Of a stretch of DNA of 64,000 nt, positions 17,342 to 26,667 are shown piece by piece. How positions within the stretch are numbered: position 1 is the stretch's first letter; the number at the start of each line of letters is the position of its first letter. The stretch spans positions 310,001 to 374,000 of the forward strand of contig NZ_JAHCDN010000002.1 of NCBI RefSeq assembly GCF_018413605.1. Reading direction: 5' to 3'. The translations under genes were made by a program, and so were the position numbers. The notes beneath the pieces were generated by a model, which was not told the origin of the DNA, made no database searches, and saw nothing but the letters and a program-made list of their open reading frames with translations. Source of the stretch: Variovorax sp. PCZ-1. GTDB taxonomy: Bacteria > Pseudomonadota > Gammaproteobacteria > Burkholderiales > Burkholderiaceae_C.

Positions 17342-17910
17342 CACTTCACGCGAGCGCGGATTTCCGGCAAGGCTTTTTGCAGGTAATAGACCATGCTCCA
17401 GACGGTGAGGATGGCGGCGATCCAGATCAGCCAGGTGCCCCATATGCTGGTGTCGATCAAGCCAAAGAGCTTACCGTTGTAAAGCAAAAACGGAATCGCC
17501 ACCATTTGCGCCGTGGTTTTGAGCTTGCCCAGCATGTGAACGGCGACGGAGCGCGTCGCGCCAATCTGTGCCATCCATTCGCGTAATGCGGAAATCGCGA
17601 TCTCGCGGCCAATGATGATGAGCGCAACAAATACATCGGCGCGCTGCATATGCACAAGTACAAGCAGGGCAGCGCAGACCAAGAATTTATCTGCAACAGG
17701 ATCAAGGAAAGCGCCGAAGCTGGATGTTTGATTGAGCTTGCGCGCCAAATAGCCGTCGAGCCAATCCGTCAATGCAAAGACGACAAACATCACCGTAGCC
17801 ACAAGATTTTGTGTGGCCACAGGCATGGTGTTGGAGTAATACACGCCCACGATCAGCGGGATGGCGACGATACGTGTCCAGGTCAGGATCGTGGGGATGG
17901 TGAAAAACAT
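17341..17910 (-). CDS. pgsA: CDP-diacylglycerol--glycerol-3-phosphate 3-phosphatidyltransferase
   Basis: This 189-residue membrane enzyme makes phosphatidylglycerol phosphate, the committed step to phosphatidylglycerol and cardiolipin. The CDP-alcohol phosphotransferase signature DWLDGYLARKLNQTSSFGAFLDPVADK is present (key residues D, DG, AR, G, D, D). The open frame extends to 18024, but the family begins MFFTIPTILTWTRI, so ATG 17910 is chosen. pgsA next to uvrC is a conserved arrangement; here a lipoprotein gene lies between them. Confidence 0.93.
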   Translation of the reverse strand: MFFTIPTILTWTRIVAIPLIVGVYYSNTMPVATQNLVATVMFVVFALTDWLDGYLARKLNQTSSFGAFLDPVADKFLVCAALLVLVHMQRADVFVALIIIGREIAISALREWMAQIGATRSVAVHMLGKLKTTAQMVAIPFLLYNGKLFGLIDTSIWGTWLIWIAAILTVWSMVYYLQKALPEIRARVK

Positions 17911-17948
17911 AGCTCCGAGGATACATGCCTTAGCTGTCGCAAGGCTGA

Positions 17949-18530
17949 TCAACGCCCTTCCACGATGGTGATGAGCTGGAATTTGTTGTCGTCGTTGTAC
18001 AAAAACGTCTCGTTGAACTGCCAAGGCTGGGGCAGATTGCTTACGGGGCCGTAGTTAGCCACGCGGCGGGCCGCTGCCAGAGCCATTTCGTTCACATGCG
18101 GCGAGACTTTGGAGCCGCGCATGAGATCCAGTGCGCGCACCGAGCCATCGGCATGGAGCATGACGGTGACGGTGGCGATGCCGTTCCATTGCGCCGGCTG
18201 TGCGCCGGTGAAATTCGCGCCGGGGTTGGCGGCGATGATCGTTTGCGCGGCACGACGACGGTAATCCGCCCAATTGGCCACGAGCGGCAGGCGCGTTGCG
18301 CCAGGAACCACGGCCACAGGTGGCGCTGGCGTGGTAGCCACGGGCGGGGGAGCGGGCGAGTGTGGGGGGATGGGGCGGCTTTTGCAGCCTGCAAACAAGA
18401 GCGTCAAGGCCGTCAGACCACCTGCGATTACTATAGATTTGGTAGCACTCCGCGCAGATTGCGTGCCGGCTAGATCGTGATTTGTAGGCTGATTTTGCTT
18501 CAAAAGTGGTATGGTTTTAATGCAAGGCAC
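17949..18530 (-). CDS. TonB-C-like lipoprotein with element-encoded N-terminus
   Basis: About 193 residues. A hydrophobic segment [17 protein letters not shown] ends in a lipobox (LFAGC), followed by a Pro/Ala-rich linker and a C-terminal domain of about 100 residues resembling TonB energy-transducer C-termini ([38 protein letters not shown]). It may be a periplasmic lipoprotein. The start is unclear: the only canonical candidate after the uvrC stop region is GTG 18530, which overlaps uvrC by 14 bases and places about 30 residues, including element-derived [13 protein letters not shown], before the signal helix. A non-standard start nearer the helix is possible. Conserved uvrC-pgsA neighbours flank it. 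Confidence 0.6.
   Translation of the reverse strand: MPCIKTIPLLKQNQPTNHDLAGTQSARSATKSIVIAGGLTALTLLFAGCKSRPIPPHSPAPPPVATTPAPPVAVVPGATRLPLVANWADYRRRAAQTIIAANPGANFTGAQPAQWNGIATVTVMLHADGSVRALDLMRGSKVSPHVNEMALAAARRVANYGPVSNLPQPWQFNETFLYNDDNKFQLITIVEGR
18428..18505 (+). repeat. TGCGCA-core element at the lipoprotein N-terminus
   Basis: The copy reads GGTAGCACTCCGCGCAGATT and then GCGTGCCGGCTAG. On the minus strand it encodes [11 protein letters not shown], in the same frame as the anmK, uvrC, liuB and liuD copies. It sits between the uvrC stop and the lipoprotein signal helix. Confidence 0.88.
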
Positions 18531-20490
18531 GATATATCTCCTGGGCGAGTTCTTTGGATATGCCATCCACCGTGGCGATGTCTTCCACGCTGGCGGCAGC
18601 CACGCCCCGGATGCCTCCAAAGCGCTGCAAGAGTTTCGCACGTCTTTTGGCTCCCACGCCAGCGATTTCTTCTAATTTGCTACCACCTGTGCGAACTTTC
18701 GCACGCTGCGCCCGCATGCCGGTGATGGCAAAACGGTGTGCCTCGTCTCGGATTTGCGCGATCAGCATGAGGGCGGCACTGTCTTTTCCAAGATACACTT
18801 TTTCGCGGCCATCGGCGAACACGAGCTCTTCCAAGCCAACTTTTCGGCCTTCACCTTTTTCTACGCCCACCAGCAGGCCAAGATCCAAGCCCAGGGCTTC
18901 AAACACTTCCTTGGCCGAGCTGATTTGGCCTTTGCCGCCGTCGATCAACACGAGATCGGGCAGTTTGGCTTCGTTATTTCTCGCTGCTTCGATGAGCTTG
19001 CTGTATCGCCTGGTCAGCACCTGCTTCATCGCCGCGTAATCGTCGCCACCGGTGATGCCCTCGATGTTGTATCTGCGGTAATCCGCGCTCTTCATCTTGT
19101 GGCCTTCAAACACCACACAGCTGGCTTGGGTGGCTTCGCCGGCGGTGTGAGAGATATCAAAGCACTCGATGCGCAGCAGCGATAAATCTTCCAGCGCGAG
19201 ATCAAGCGCATCAGCTAGCGCCCGCGTGCGCGACTGCTGCGATCCTTCCTCGGCGAGCAGGCGGGCAAGCTGAATATCCGCGTTCTTTTGCGCCATCTCT
19301 AGCCAAGCTTTGCGCTGCTCACGCGGTTGGTGCAGGGCGGTGATCTTGATGCCAGTTTGCTCCGTGAGCAAGCCGATCAACTCGGTATCCACCTTCTCGC
19401 TCAAGATCAGCACGGGAGGTGCGGGTACATCGATGTAGTGTTGTGCGATGAAGGCTTCGAGCACATCGGTGGTACTCGCATCATCCACATGCGCGGGGAA
19501 ATAAGGCCTGTCGCCCAAATGCCGCCCGCCGCGCACCATGGCCAGATTCACGCAAGCCTTGCCGCCTTGCACTTTGGCTGCGAGGATGTCCACATCTTTG
19601 TCTTCAGCGGTGTCCATCGCCTGTGTGTGGAGCACGCGAGAGAGGGCGGAGATTTGGTTGCGCAATTCGGCGGCAAGTTCGAACTCTAATTTTTCAGCAT
19701 GCGCCATCATCGCGGTTTGCAGCTCATCAAGAATAGCCTGCGTTTCACCGCGCAAAAAGCGCTCCGCATTGTTCACGTCTTGCGCATAAGCTGCTTCATT
19801 GATATGGCTCACACAGGGCGCAGAGCAGCGCTTGATTTGATACAGCAAACAAGGCCGCGTGCGGTTGGCAAACACAGTGTCTTCACAAGTGCGCAGCTTG
19901 AAGACTTTTTGCAGCAACTGAATCGTTTCTTTCACGGCCCATGCGCTCGGATAGGGCCCGAAGAACCGATGCCTTTTATCGACAGCGCCTCGGTAATACA
20001 CGATACGCGGGAATTCTGTGGGGACTACACTTTTGATAGCATTTGGCGCAGGTTCTATGCCGGCGATTGGCATTTTTTTCTTTGAAACCGCCTGCCCCGT
20101 GAGCTTCAAATAAGGATAGCTCTTGTCATCCCGAAACAAGATATTGAAGCGCGGATTCTGCGTCTTGATCAGATTGTTTTCCAGCAGCAGCGCCTCAGCC
20201 TCAGAGCGCACCACCGTCGTTTCCATCCGCACGATCTTGGAGACCATATGCCCAATGCGCGTGCCGTCATGGTTCTTCTGAAAGTAGCTGGAGACGCGCT
20301 TCTTCAAACTCTTGGCTTTGCCCACATACAGCAAGCCGCCTTGCGCATCGAAATAGCGATACACGCCGGGCAGCAGGGGCAGTGCGGCGACTTGTTCCAG
20401 CAGCTCGGGGCTGTGGCTACTTTGCGGCTGGGGTGCGAGCTCAATGCCTTGATCGGCGGCAGATTTGGTTTTGGGCATATGGATCTGCAT
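18517..20490 (-). CDS. uvrC: Excinuclease ABC subunit C
   Basis: UvrC makes both incisions in nucleotide excision repair. The 657-residue product has the GIY-YIG domain ([25 protein letters not shown] region, residues 40-66, key Tyr and Lys), the UVR domain, the RNase H-like C-terminal nuclease ([22 protein letters not shown] region, DGGKGQ) and a terminal helix-hairpin-helix pair ([16 protein letters not shown]). Residues about 133-158 ([19 protein letters not shown] and neighbours) are an extra loop between YPYLKLTG and FPRIVYYRG, encoded by a repeat element; homologues I recall have only a few residues there. An ATG 12 bases downstream (M5) is an alternative start. Confidence 0.95.
   Translation of the reverse strand: MQIHMPKTKSAADQGIELAPQPQSSHSPELLEQVAALPLLPGVYRYFDAQGGLLYVGKAKSLKKRVSSYFQKNHDGTRIGHMVSKIVRMETTVVRSEAEALLLENNLIKTQNPRFNILFRDDKSYPYLKLTGQAVSKKKMPIAGIEPAPNAIKSVVPTEFPRIVYYRGAVDKRHRFFGPYPSAWAVKETIQLLQKVFKLRTCEDTVFANRTRPCLLYQIKRCSAPCVSHINEAAYAQDVNNAERFLRGETQAILDELQTAMMAHAEKLEFELAAELRNQISALSRVLHTQAMDTAEDKDVDILAAKVQGGKACVNLAMVRGGRHLGDRPYFPAHVDDASTTDVLEAFIAQHYIDVPAPPVLILSEKVDTELIGLLTEQTGIKITALHQPREQRKAWLEMAQKNADIQLARLLAEEGSQQSRTRALADALDLALEDLSLLRIECFDISHTAGEATQASCVVFEGHKMKSADYRRYNIEGITGGDDYAAMKQVLTRRYSKLIEAARNNEAKLPDLVLIDGGKGQISSAKEVFEALGLDLGLLVGVEKGEGRKVGLEELVFADGREKVYLGKDSAALMLIAQIRDEAHRFAITGMRAQRAKVRTGGSKLEEIAGVGAKRRAKLLQRFGGIRGVAAASVEDIATVDGISKELAQEIYRALH
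20031..20090 (+). repeat. TGCGCA-core element inside uvrC
   Basis: The copy reads TTGATAGCATTTGGCGCAGG then TTCTATGCCGGCGATT and ends with TTCTTTGAAA. uvrC reads it from the opposite strand as [15 protein letters not shown]. It fits as an in-frame insertion in a surface loop after the GIY-YIG domain. Confidence 0.88.
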
Positions 20491-20594
20491 TGGATTTTGT
20501 CAGATTTAGACAAGCTCAATCGGTTTTGAGCATCATCCTGGCTCATATATGCCTTCGCACTTACTCCTCTAAAGGCAAAAGCACCTCCTGCTCT

Positions 20595-21485
20595 TCAAGC
20601 AAAGTAAGCGCTGGTGAGCATATCTTCCAGTAAGCCAATGTTCTGCGGCTGCCAGCCTAGGCTTTGCTGGGTGAGCTCACTCGAAGTGGTGTTGTTGATG
20701 CCTACAAAGAAGGCCATCCAACCGAAGTGGCCAGCGGCCTCTGCTGCGGATATGCTGCGTACGGGGATGCCCAGCCCATCACCAATGGCTTGAGCGATCT
20801 CGCGCATCGGCACGCCTTGCTCAGCCACGCCATGCAAGCGGCTGCCGGGTGCGGCTTTTTCCAGTGCCAAGCGAAACAGCCGAGCGGCATCGAGCCTGTG
20901 CACAGCTGGCCAGCGGTTGCTACCATCGCCAACATAGCTTGCGACCCCTGTGCGACGCGCGACATCAATTAGCGCAGGCACAAAACCATGATCGCCTTGA
21001 CCATGCACTGAGGGCGGAAGCCGTACCACACTCACTCGAACGCCGCGCTTTGCGGCTGTGAGCACAACTTCCGATGCCGCGCGGATGATGCCTGGTGCAT
21101 CGGGGGATGGCTCATGGGTCTCATGACCCATACGATCTGCTGCAAGGACAGTGGTGCCGCTAGTTGCAACCAGGGGCTTGTTCGTGCCTTCTATGGCGAG
21201 CGCTATTGCTTCGAGTGCACGCTGGTCGGCCTTGGCATTGGCTTCGTACTGCGAGAAATCATGATTGAAGGCCGTGTGAATCACGCCATCACACATCCGA
21301 GCGCCAGCTGTCAAACTTTCAATGTCTGACAAATCGCCTCTGTGAGCTGCCACACCCAGTTGCTTGAGCGCCGCCGCAGAAGCATCGCTGCGCGCCAAAC
21401 CAACGACCTCATGACCTGCACCCAGCAGCTCTTGAACAATCGCCGTACCAATAAAGCCCGTGGCTCCTGTAACAAACACCTTCAT
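20595..21485 (-). CDS. NAD(P)-dependent epimerase/dehydratase-like SDR
   Basis: An extended/atypical SDR of 296 residues. KVFVTGATGFIG is the N-terminal dinucleotide motif, GVIHTAF is the conserved strand-4 region, and YVGDGSNRWPAVHRLDAARLF matches the SDR_a5-type subgroup. The substrate is unknown. Of two adjacent ATGs (21488 and 21485) the second has the better spacing from AGGAG. It diverges from the XRE-type regulator gene at 21565, separated by 79 bases, so the regulator may control it. Confidence 0.8.
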   Translation of the reverse strand: MKVFVTGATGFIGTAIVQELLGAGHEVVGLARSDASAAALKQLGVAAHRGDLSDIESLTAGARMCDGVIHTAFNHDFSQYEANAKADQRALEAIALAIEGTNKPLVATSGTTVLAADRMGHETHEPSPDAPGIIRAASEVVLTAAKRGVRVSVVRLPPSVHGQGDHGFVPALIDVARRTGVASYVGDGSNRWPAVHRLDAARLFRLALEKAAPGSRLHGVAEQGVPMREIAQAIGDGLGIPVRSISAAEAAGHFGWMAFFVGINNTTSSELTQQSLGWQPQNIGLLEDMLTSAYFA

Positions 21486-21564
21486 CATGACTCCTAGTCA
21501 AATTGATCGAACCCGTACAATAATTTCAATCACATCGCTTGAACAGCCGAGAGCGCATACAGGT

Positions 21565-22419
21565 ATGGCCACTAACACGATATCGAGCCCGGTCATGAAT
21601 TTGGGTGAATTTCTGCGCGATCGTCGTGCGCGCTTGCTACCCGCTGCAGGGGCGCAGAGTCGCCGTCGCACACCTGGCCTGCGGCGTGAAGAAGTGGCCG
21701 CCCGCGCTCATGTGAGTGTCACTTGGTACACATGGTTGGAGCAAGGACGTGGTGGCCCACCCTCTGATCTTGTGTTAGAGCGATTGGCAAGAGCCTTGGA
21801 ACTGGATGCGGCTGGCCGTGAGGTCTTGTTTCTGCTGGCACAACAGCGTCCGCCCAAACCCCAGCCGAGTGCTTTGCCAGTTGTCACGCCCTCTCTGCGT
21901 CGCGTGTTGGATGCAATGACAACAAGTCCAGCGATCGTGAAGACAACGACTTGGGATATCGTGGCTTGGAATGATGCTGCCCTCGCAGTCCTGTCTGACT
22001 ACCCCTCGCTGTCGGTCAGCGAACGTAATGTACTCAGGCGTTTGTTTGGCAAAGATAGATCGCAAGATTGGCTGCCCGAATGGGAGCTGGATGCGCGTTT
22101 TGCAGTGGCCGTTTTTCGTGTGGATATCGCTCGCGCAGGCGATGGCTCGCAAGCGGCTGCTTTGGCGGCTGAGCTTCAGGCACAAAGTGCAGAATTTCGC
22201 AGGCTGTGGGCAGATAATGAGATGCGCATTCCCGGCGTTGGACTGAAGCGGCTTGTTCACCCAATTGCCGGCCCACTTGCTTTGGAATACTCGGCCTTTT
22301 CCGTCGATGGAGAGCCTGGTCTGACGATGTTGGTGTTCACGCCCTCCACATCTGCTGATGCTGCCGCCATCGCTTCTTTAATTGCCAAAAAACCGCAGCG
22401 CTCGCCCATACTGGCATAA
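21565..22419 (+). CDS. XRE-family regulator with MmyB-like ligand domain
   Basis: A 284-residue transcription factor. Residues about 10-80 form a helix-turn-helix with FLRDRRARLLP, RRRTPGLRREEVAARAHVS and WLEQGRG, the typical start of MmyB-type regulators. Residues about 100-275 form the MmyB-like ligand-binding domain (TTWDIVAWNDAALAVL, MRIPGVGLKRLVHP, LALEYSAF). Such proteins usually regulate an adjacent divergent SDR, which is present here. ATG 21565 is preceded by AGGT; the longer frame to 21460 overlaps the SDR gene and is rejected. Confidence 0.85.
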   Translation: MATNTISSPVMNLGEFLRDRRARLLPAAGAQSRRRTPGLRREEVAARAHVSVTWYTWLEQGRGGPPSDLVLERLARALELDAAGREVLFLLAQQRPPKPQPSALPVVTPSLRRVLDAMTTSPAIVKTTTWDIVAWNDAALAVLSDYPSLSVSERNVLRRLFGKDRSQDWLPEWELDARFAVAVFRVDIARAGDGSQAAALAAELQAQSAEFRRLWADNEMRIPGVGLKRLVHPIAGPLALEYSAFSVDGEPGLTMLVFTPSTSADAAAIASLIAKKPQRSPILA

Positions 22420-22529
22420 GTTGGTTGGGGATACGCTTTCTGCGGCGATTTTTGCTCGCAGTGGCTTAATGTCCGTCCTCTGTGGATATCTGGAGGATGA
22501 TGCTAGAAGGTGGTATTTTTGAGATACAG

Positions 22530-22551
22530 TTGACGTTTACGTAAACGTCAA
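22530..22551. promoter_or_regulatory. Perfect 22-bp palindrome, probable LiuR operator
   Basis: TTGACGTTTAC and GTAAACGTCAA form a perfect inverted repeat without a spacer, 31 bases before the liuB start. MerR-type regulators bind such spacer-less palindromes, and LiuR controls leucine/isovalerate catabolism in Proteobacteria. The palindrome and its position are seen; the regulator name is inferred from the downstream genes. No liuR gene is in the window. Confidence 0.75.
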
Positions 22552-22582
22552 TCAAAAAACTTTTTAGCCTTTTGAGACAAAC

Positions 22583-24220
22583 ATGCCCGTTTTAAGCACC
22601 CAATTGAGCGCCCGCTCCGCACAGTTCCAGGCCAATGCCGAGGCAATGAAAGCTGTGACGCAGGATTTACGAGACAAGATTTCTCAAGCTCAGCTCGGTG
22701 GCGGCGAGGCGGCGCGCGCCAAGCACACGGCAAGAGGCAAGCTGCTGCCGCGTGATCGTGTGCAGAATTTGCTCGATCCGGGCACGCCGTTTTTGGAGAT
22801 TGCACCGCTGGCGGCTTTGGGCATGTATCCCGACAAAGATGGCTCAGATTCCGCGCCCGGCGCAGGTGTGATCGCCGGCATTGGGCGCGTGAAAGGCATT
22901 GATTGCATGATCGTCTGCAACGATGCCACCGTGAAAGGCGGCACCTATTACCCGCTCACCGTGAAGAAGCATTTGCGTGCGCAGGAGATTGCGCAGCAGA
23001 ATCGCTTGCCTTGTATTTACCTCGTCGATTCGGGCGGCGCGAATTTGCCGAATCAAGACGAGGTGTTCCCTGATCGCGATCACTTTGGCCGCATCTTTTT
23101 CAACCAAGCGCAGATGAGCGCGGAGGGCATTGCGCAGGTGGCTGTGGTGATGGGCTCATGCACGGCGGGCGGCGCGTATGTGCCCGCGATGAGCGATGAG
23201 ACGATCATCGTGAAGAACCAAGGCACGATTTTTCTCGGTGGCCCGCCACTGGTGAAAGCTGCTACGGGCGAGGTAGTGACGAGCGAAGATTTAGGTGGCG
23301 GTGATGTGCATACGCGGCTCTCAGGCGTGGCGGATCATTTGGCGAATAATGATATGCATGCACTCGCCATTGCGCGCGATGTGGTGAAGAATTTAGCATC
23401 AAATCATGCATTAGCTGGCGTAAATACTGCGCAAAGTGCTATTGAAATAGTAGCGCCGAAATATCCCGCAGAAGAACTCTACGGCGTCATCCCCACCGAC
23501 ACGCGCAAGCCATTCGACGTACGCGAGATCATCGCCCGCATTGTGGATGGCTCCGAGTTTGACGAATTCAAAGCCCGCTTTGGCACCACACTCGTCACAG
23601 GCTTCGCCAAAATCGAAGGCATGCCTGTGGGCATCATCGCCAACAACGGCATCTTGTTTTCCGAGAGTGCACAAAAAGGCGCGCACTTCATCGAACTCTG
23701 CTGCCAGCGCAAAATCCCGCTCGTCTTCCTGCAAAACATCACCGGCTTCATGGTCGGCCGCAAAGTGGAAAACGAAGGCATCGCCCGCCACGGTGCGAAG
23801 ATGGTCACGGCAGTAGCCACGGCCAACGTGCCGAAATTCACCATCATCATCGGCGGGTCTTTTGGCGCAGGCAACTACGGCATGTGCGGCCGTGCCTACT
23901 CGCCCCGTTTCTTGTGGATGTGGCCAAATGCCCGCATCTCAGTGATGGGCGGGGAGCAGGCGGCGAGCGTCTTGGCTACCGTGAAGCGCGATGGCATCGA
24001 AGCCAAAGGCGGAAACTGGAGCGCCGAAGAAGAAGAGCAATTCAAAGCCCCTCTGCGTCAGCAATACGAAACCCAAGGTCACCCGTATTACGCAACAGCG
24101 CGTTTGTGGGACGACGGCATCATCGACCCCGCAGATACCCGACGCGTGCTCGCATTGGGCTTGGCCGCAGCCAAAAATGCGCCAATTCCTGAGCCGAAAT
24201 TTGGCGTGTTCAGGATGTAA
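22583..24220 (+). CDS. liuB: Methylcrotonyl-CoA carboxylase, carboxyltransferase subunit
   Basis: The 545-residue carboxyltransferase (beta) subunit transfers CO2 from biotin to 3-methylcrotonyl-CoA in leucine breakdown. Family marks are [101 protein letters not shown] and [15 protein letters not shown]. Residues about 275-289 ([14 protein letters not shown]) are encoded by a repeat element in the variable linker before YPAEELYG. First gene behind the palindrome; isovaleryl-CoA dehydrogenase (liuA), often first in liu operons, is absent. Confidence 0.93.
   Translation: MPVLSTQLSARSAQFQANAEAMKAVTQDLRDKISQAQLGGGEAARAKHTARGKLLPRDRVQNLLDPGTPFLEIAPLAALGMYPDKDGSDSAPGAGVIAGIGRVKGIDCMIVCNDATVKGGTYYPLTVKKHLRAQEIAQQNRLPCIYLVDSGGANLPNQDEVFPDRDHFGRIFFNQAQMSAEGIAQVAVVMGSCTAGGAYVPAMSDETIIVKNQGTIFLGGPPLVKAATGEVVTSEDLGGGDVHTRLSGVADHLANNDMHALAIARDVVKNLASNHALAGVNTAQSAIEIVAPKYPAEELYGVIPTDTRKPFDVREIIARIVDGSEFDEFKARFGTTLVTGFAKIEGMPVGIIANNGILFSESAQKGAHFIELCCQRKIPLVFLQNITGFMVGRKVENEGIARHGAKMVTAVATANVPKFTIIIGGSFGAGNYGMCGRAYSPRFLWMWPNARISVMGGEQAASVLATVKRDGIEAKGGNWSAEEEEQFKAPLRQQYETQGHPYYATARLWDDGIIDPADTRRVLALGLAAAKNAPIPEPKFGVFRM
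23403..23452 (-). repeat. TGCGCA-core element inside liuB
   Basis: Minus-oriented copy: GCTGGCGTAAATACTGCGC then AAAGTGCTATTGAAATAG. liuB reads it as [11 protein letters not shown] without a frame break. The AT-rich outer arm towards the left is not recognisable. Confidence 0.85.
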
Positions 24221-24229
24221 AGTGTGGCG

Positions 24230-24739
24230 ATGAACCCCACTCAACACTTTCAAACGCTCGCACGCTACAACGTATGGGCAACACATCGTCTGCTTGAGGC
24301 GGTAGAGCAACTTAGCGATGAAGATTACCGTCGTGATGTCGGTTTGTTTTTCAAATCCATTCACGGCACCCTCAATCATTTGCTGGTGGGCGAACACATG
24401 CTCTGGTATCCGCGCTTTGCGCGGGGTGAATCTCCCAAACTCAATCTCGACGATGAAATTGAGCCTGTGCGTGAGCGCCTCGCGCAAGCACTGCGTGGCG
24501 GTTCGGGTAACTGGAAGCCCTTGATCGAATCTTGGCCTGCAGAGCGCTTTGAAGGCAAGCTCTCCTACACCACTACAAAAGGCCAAGCCGTTTCACTTCC
24601 TTTTACAGCAACGCTCGCACATGTGTTTAACCACGGCACGCATCATCGTGGGCAGATCACAGCAGCGCTTACCCTGCTGAAACAACCTTGCCCCGTGTTG
24701 GATTTGGTTTATATGTTGGTTGAGGACAGTGCTCGCTAA
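24230..24739 (+). CDS. DinB-family protein
   Basis: A 169-residue four-helix-bundle protein of the DinB/YfiT superfamily. HLLVGEHMLW and FNHGTHHRGQI carry the His residues that bind a metal ion. Members include thiol transferases; this one has no assigned activity. It lies between liuB and a lipoprotein gene on the same strand and may be cotranscribed with the liu genes. The frame can start at GTG 24224, but ATG 24230 is the better candidate. Confidence 0.85.
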   Translation: MNPTQHFQTLARYNVWATHRLLEAVEQLSDEDYRRDVGLFFKSIHGTLNHLLVGEHMLWYPRFARGESPKLNLDDEIEPVRERLAQALRGGSGNWKPLIESWPAERFEGKLSYTTTKGQAVSLPFTATLAHVFNHGTHHRGQITAALTLLKQPCPVLDLVYMLVEDSAR

Positions 24740-24785
24740 TGAGCTTAATGCACAATAAAGTTTTATATCTATGAGGAGAGAATTG

Positions 24786-25859
24786 ATGATTCGGAGTGCT
24801 TTGGAGAAGTTGGCTCTTGTTTTGATGACGGTGCTGATCGTTGGATGTGCAGGTACGGTACAACGCGACAGCAATGCTGGATCAAAAAGAATAGCAGATG
24901 CGACGTACAGTGATGTGAAGGTGAGCCTGACAGATGGCGCTCGTGCGCTTCAGGCAGATAACGTGCAGTTTAATGTGCGTGATTTGAGCGACTATATCCG
25001 TCGTCGTTTAGAGGCCAGCAATGTTTTGCGTTCAGATGGCACGCATCGCGTTGAGGTTGTGATTGAGAGTTTTAGGGTGCGTTCAGCTGCTGCAGCGGTG
25101 CTTTTCGGTGTGATGGCTGGAACTGACAACATCGAAGGTCAAGTCAAGGTATTCAATGCTGCAGGCAGACAAGTGCATGGCTACACCATCAATACATCCT
25201 ATGGCTTAGGTGGCTGGGCTGGTGGCGCAGATGGCACACGCATGTCATGGCTTTATGACAAGTTCTCAGAGCTAACTGTTGCTGAGTTGATTGGCACAAC
25301 GCCTGCCAATGCGATAGCCAAGCCAGACCCAATCAAATCAACCGCTCGAAGCGTTACAAGTAGTTCATCCAACGCTCCTGCAGCTATTGCCATCACACCA
25401 ACTGGTACGGCCCATGACAAGCCAGTTGCTGCGAGCGCTAGCTCAAGTTCGGTCGTGAGCAGTCAATCAATCACCAGCGTTTCCAATACTTCTGGCGCAG
25501 TGCCTCAGCCAAGCATGATGGCAAGTGGATTTGCAAATATCAACGATGTTGACGCCATACCTTATATCAGCGACAGAGGGCGTGAGGGTTATCGTGACTG
25601 GCTCACCAAGTCAACCCCCAGAGCTTTTGTGATTTCTGATAAAGGCCATTGGTCAAGTACTTGGGGAATCAACCCGCAAAACCCAGAAGACCCGAAAGAT
25701 CCTTCTGAGCGTGCTTTGCAGCGATGCGCCAAAGCAAGTGGAGCCGCTTGCAAGCTCTATGCCGTGAATGGTGCGGTTGTATGGAAAAAAGAAACCAGCA
25801 CTGTGAACTCTGCAGTGTCGCCCACACCAGCTGGTGAACCATCCGACAAGAAGCCTTGA
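24786..25859 (+). CDS. Lipoprotein of unknown function, two domains with Ser/Ala linker
   Basis: A 357-residue exported lipoprotein: signal helix LALVLMTVLIVGC with lipobox (IVGC, Cys at about residue 21). Residues about 25-180 include FNVRDLSDYIRRRLEASNV, VEVVIESFRVRS and NIEGQVKVFNAAG, a pattern resembling DUF4410 lipoproteins. A low-complexity Ser/Thr/Ala linker (about 185-265) leads to a C-terminal domain (YISDRGREGYRDWL, RAFVISDKGHW, ALQRCAKASGAACKLYAV) like those following betaproteobacterial stress lipoproteins. ATG 24786 is set by AGGAGA six bases upstream. It interrupts the liu operon and has lower GC than its neighbours. Confidence 0.7.
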   Translation: MIRSALEKLALVLMTVLIVGCAGTVQRDSNAGSKRIADATYSDVKVSLTDGARALQADNVQFNVRDLSDYIRRRLEASNVLRSDGTHRVEVVIESFRVRSAAAAVLFGVMAGTDNIEGQVKVFNAAGRQVHGYTINTSYGLGGWAGGADGTRMSWLYDKFSELTVAELIGTTPANAIAKPDPIKSTARSVTSSSSNAPAAIAITPTGTAHDKPVAASASSSSVVSSQSITSVSNTSGAVPQPSMMASGFANINDVDAIPYISDRGREGYRDWLTKSTPRAFVISDKGHWSSTWGINPQNPEDPKDPSERALQRCAKASGAACKLYAVNGAVVWKKETSTVNSAVSPTPAGEPSDKKP

Positions 25860-25863
25860 AGAT

Positions 25864-26640
25864 ATGAATCTTCGGATCGATATTCGTTCGCATGTTGCGT
25901 GCATAGCGCTCAATCGCTCTGACGTACGCAACGCTTTCAACGACGAGGTGATCGCTGAGATCACGCAGGCGTTCAAAGAGTTGGGCGCGCGCGATGATGT
26001 GCGCTGCATCGTGCTTGCTGCCGAAGGCACGGCATTCTGTGCAGGCGCCGATTTGAACTGGATGCGGCGGATGGCGGATTACTCGCGTGAGGAGAATCTT
26101 GCCGATGCGGGCAAGCTGGCTGAAATGCTGCAGGTGATTTATGAATGCCCGAAGCCGACGGTGGCGCGCGTGCAGGGGGATGTATATGCAGGTGGGATGG
26201 GGCTGGTGGCAAGTTGCGATGTGGCTGTGAGTGTGGATACGGCGGGCTTTTGTCTGAGCGAAGTGAAGCTTGGTTTGATTCCAGCGACGATCAGCCCTTA
26301 TGTGATTCGCGCTTTGGGCGCTCGTGCTTCGCACCGTTACTTTCTCACGGCGGAGCGCTTTTCTGCGCAAGAGGCGCATCGCTTGGGGTTCGTGCATGAA
26401 GTGGTGGCCGCCGATCAGCTTGATGCTAAGGTGGATGAAATCACCCAAGCGCTGGGGAAAAACAGCCCAAATGCGGTGAAAGTGTGCAAAAAGTTGGTGC
26501 AGGACGTGGCGTATGCTGAAATCAGTCAACCATTGATAGCAAAAACGGTTGAGGGGATTGCAGACATCCGCGCGAGCGCCGAGGGGCGCGAGGGCGTGTC
26601 TGCTTTTTTGGGCAAGCGCAAACCATCTTGGTTAGCGTAA
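25864..26640 (+). CDS. liuC: Methylglutaconyl-CoA hydratase (enoyl-CoA hydratase family)
   Basis: A 258-residue crotonase-fold enzyme expected to hydrate 3-methylglutaconyl-CoA to HMG-CoA in leucine degradation. VLAAEGTAFCAGADLNWM forms the oxyanion-hole segment, VQGDVYAGGMGLVASCDVAV the second, and SEVKLGLIPATISPYVI and ADIRASAEGREGVSAFL are typical of liuC. ATG 25864 stands four bases after the lipoprotein stop; the earlier in-frame start at 25834 is inside the lipoprotein gene. Assignment to leucine catabolism relies on liuB, liuD and liuE nearby. Confidence 0.9.
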   Translation: MNLRIDIRSHVACIALNRSDVRNAFNDEVIAEITQAFKELGARDDVRCIVLAAEGTAFCAGADLNWMRRMADYSREENLADAGKLAEMLQVIYECPKPTVARVQGDVYAGGMGLVASCDVAVSVDTAGFCLSEVKLGLIPATISPYVIRALGARASHRYFLTAERFSAQEAHRLGFVHEVVAADQLDAKVDEITQALGKNSPNAVKVCKKLVQDVAYAEISQPLIAKTVEGIADIRASAEGREGVSAFLGKRKPSWLA

Positions 26641-26667
26641 GCTGAGCCTCATACCAGGAGACACGCC

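Noticed and set aside
26520-26580. ATTGATAGC in liuC resembling the element arm
   Set aside because: The core TGCGCAG and GCCGGC are missing and the protein follows the normal liuC family sequence.
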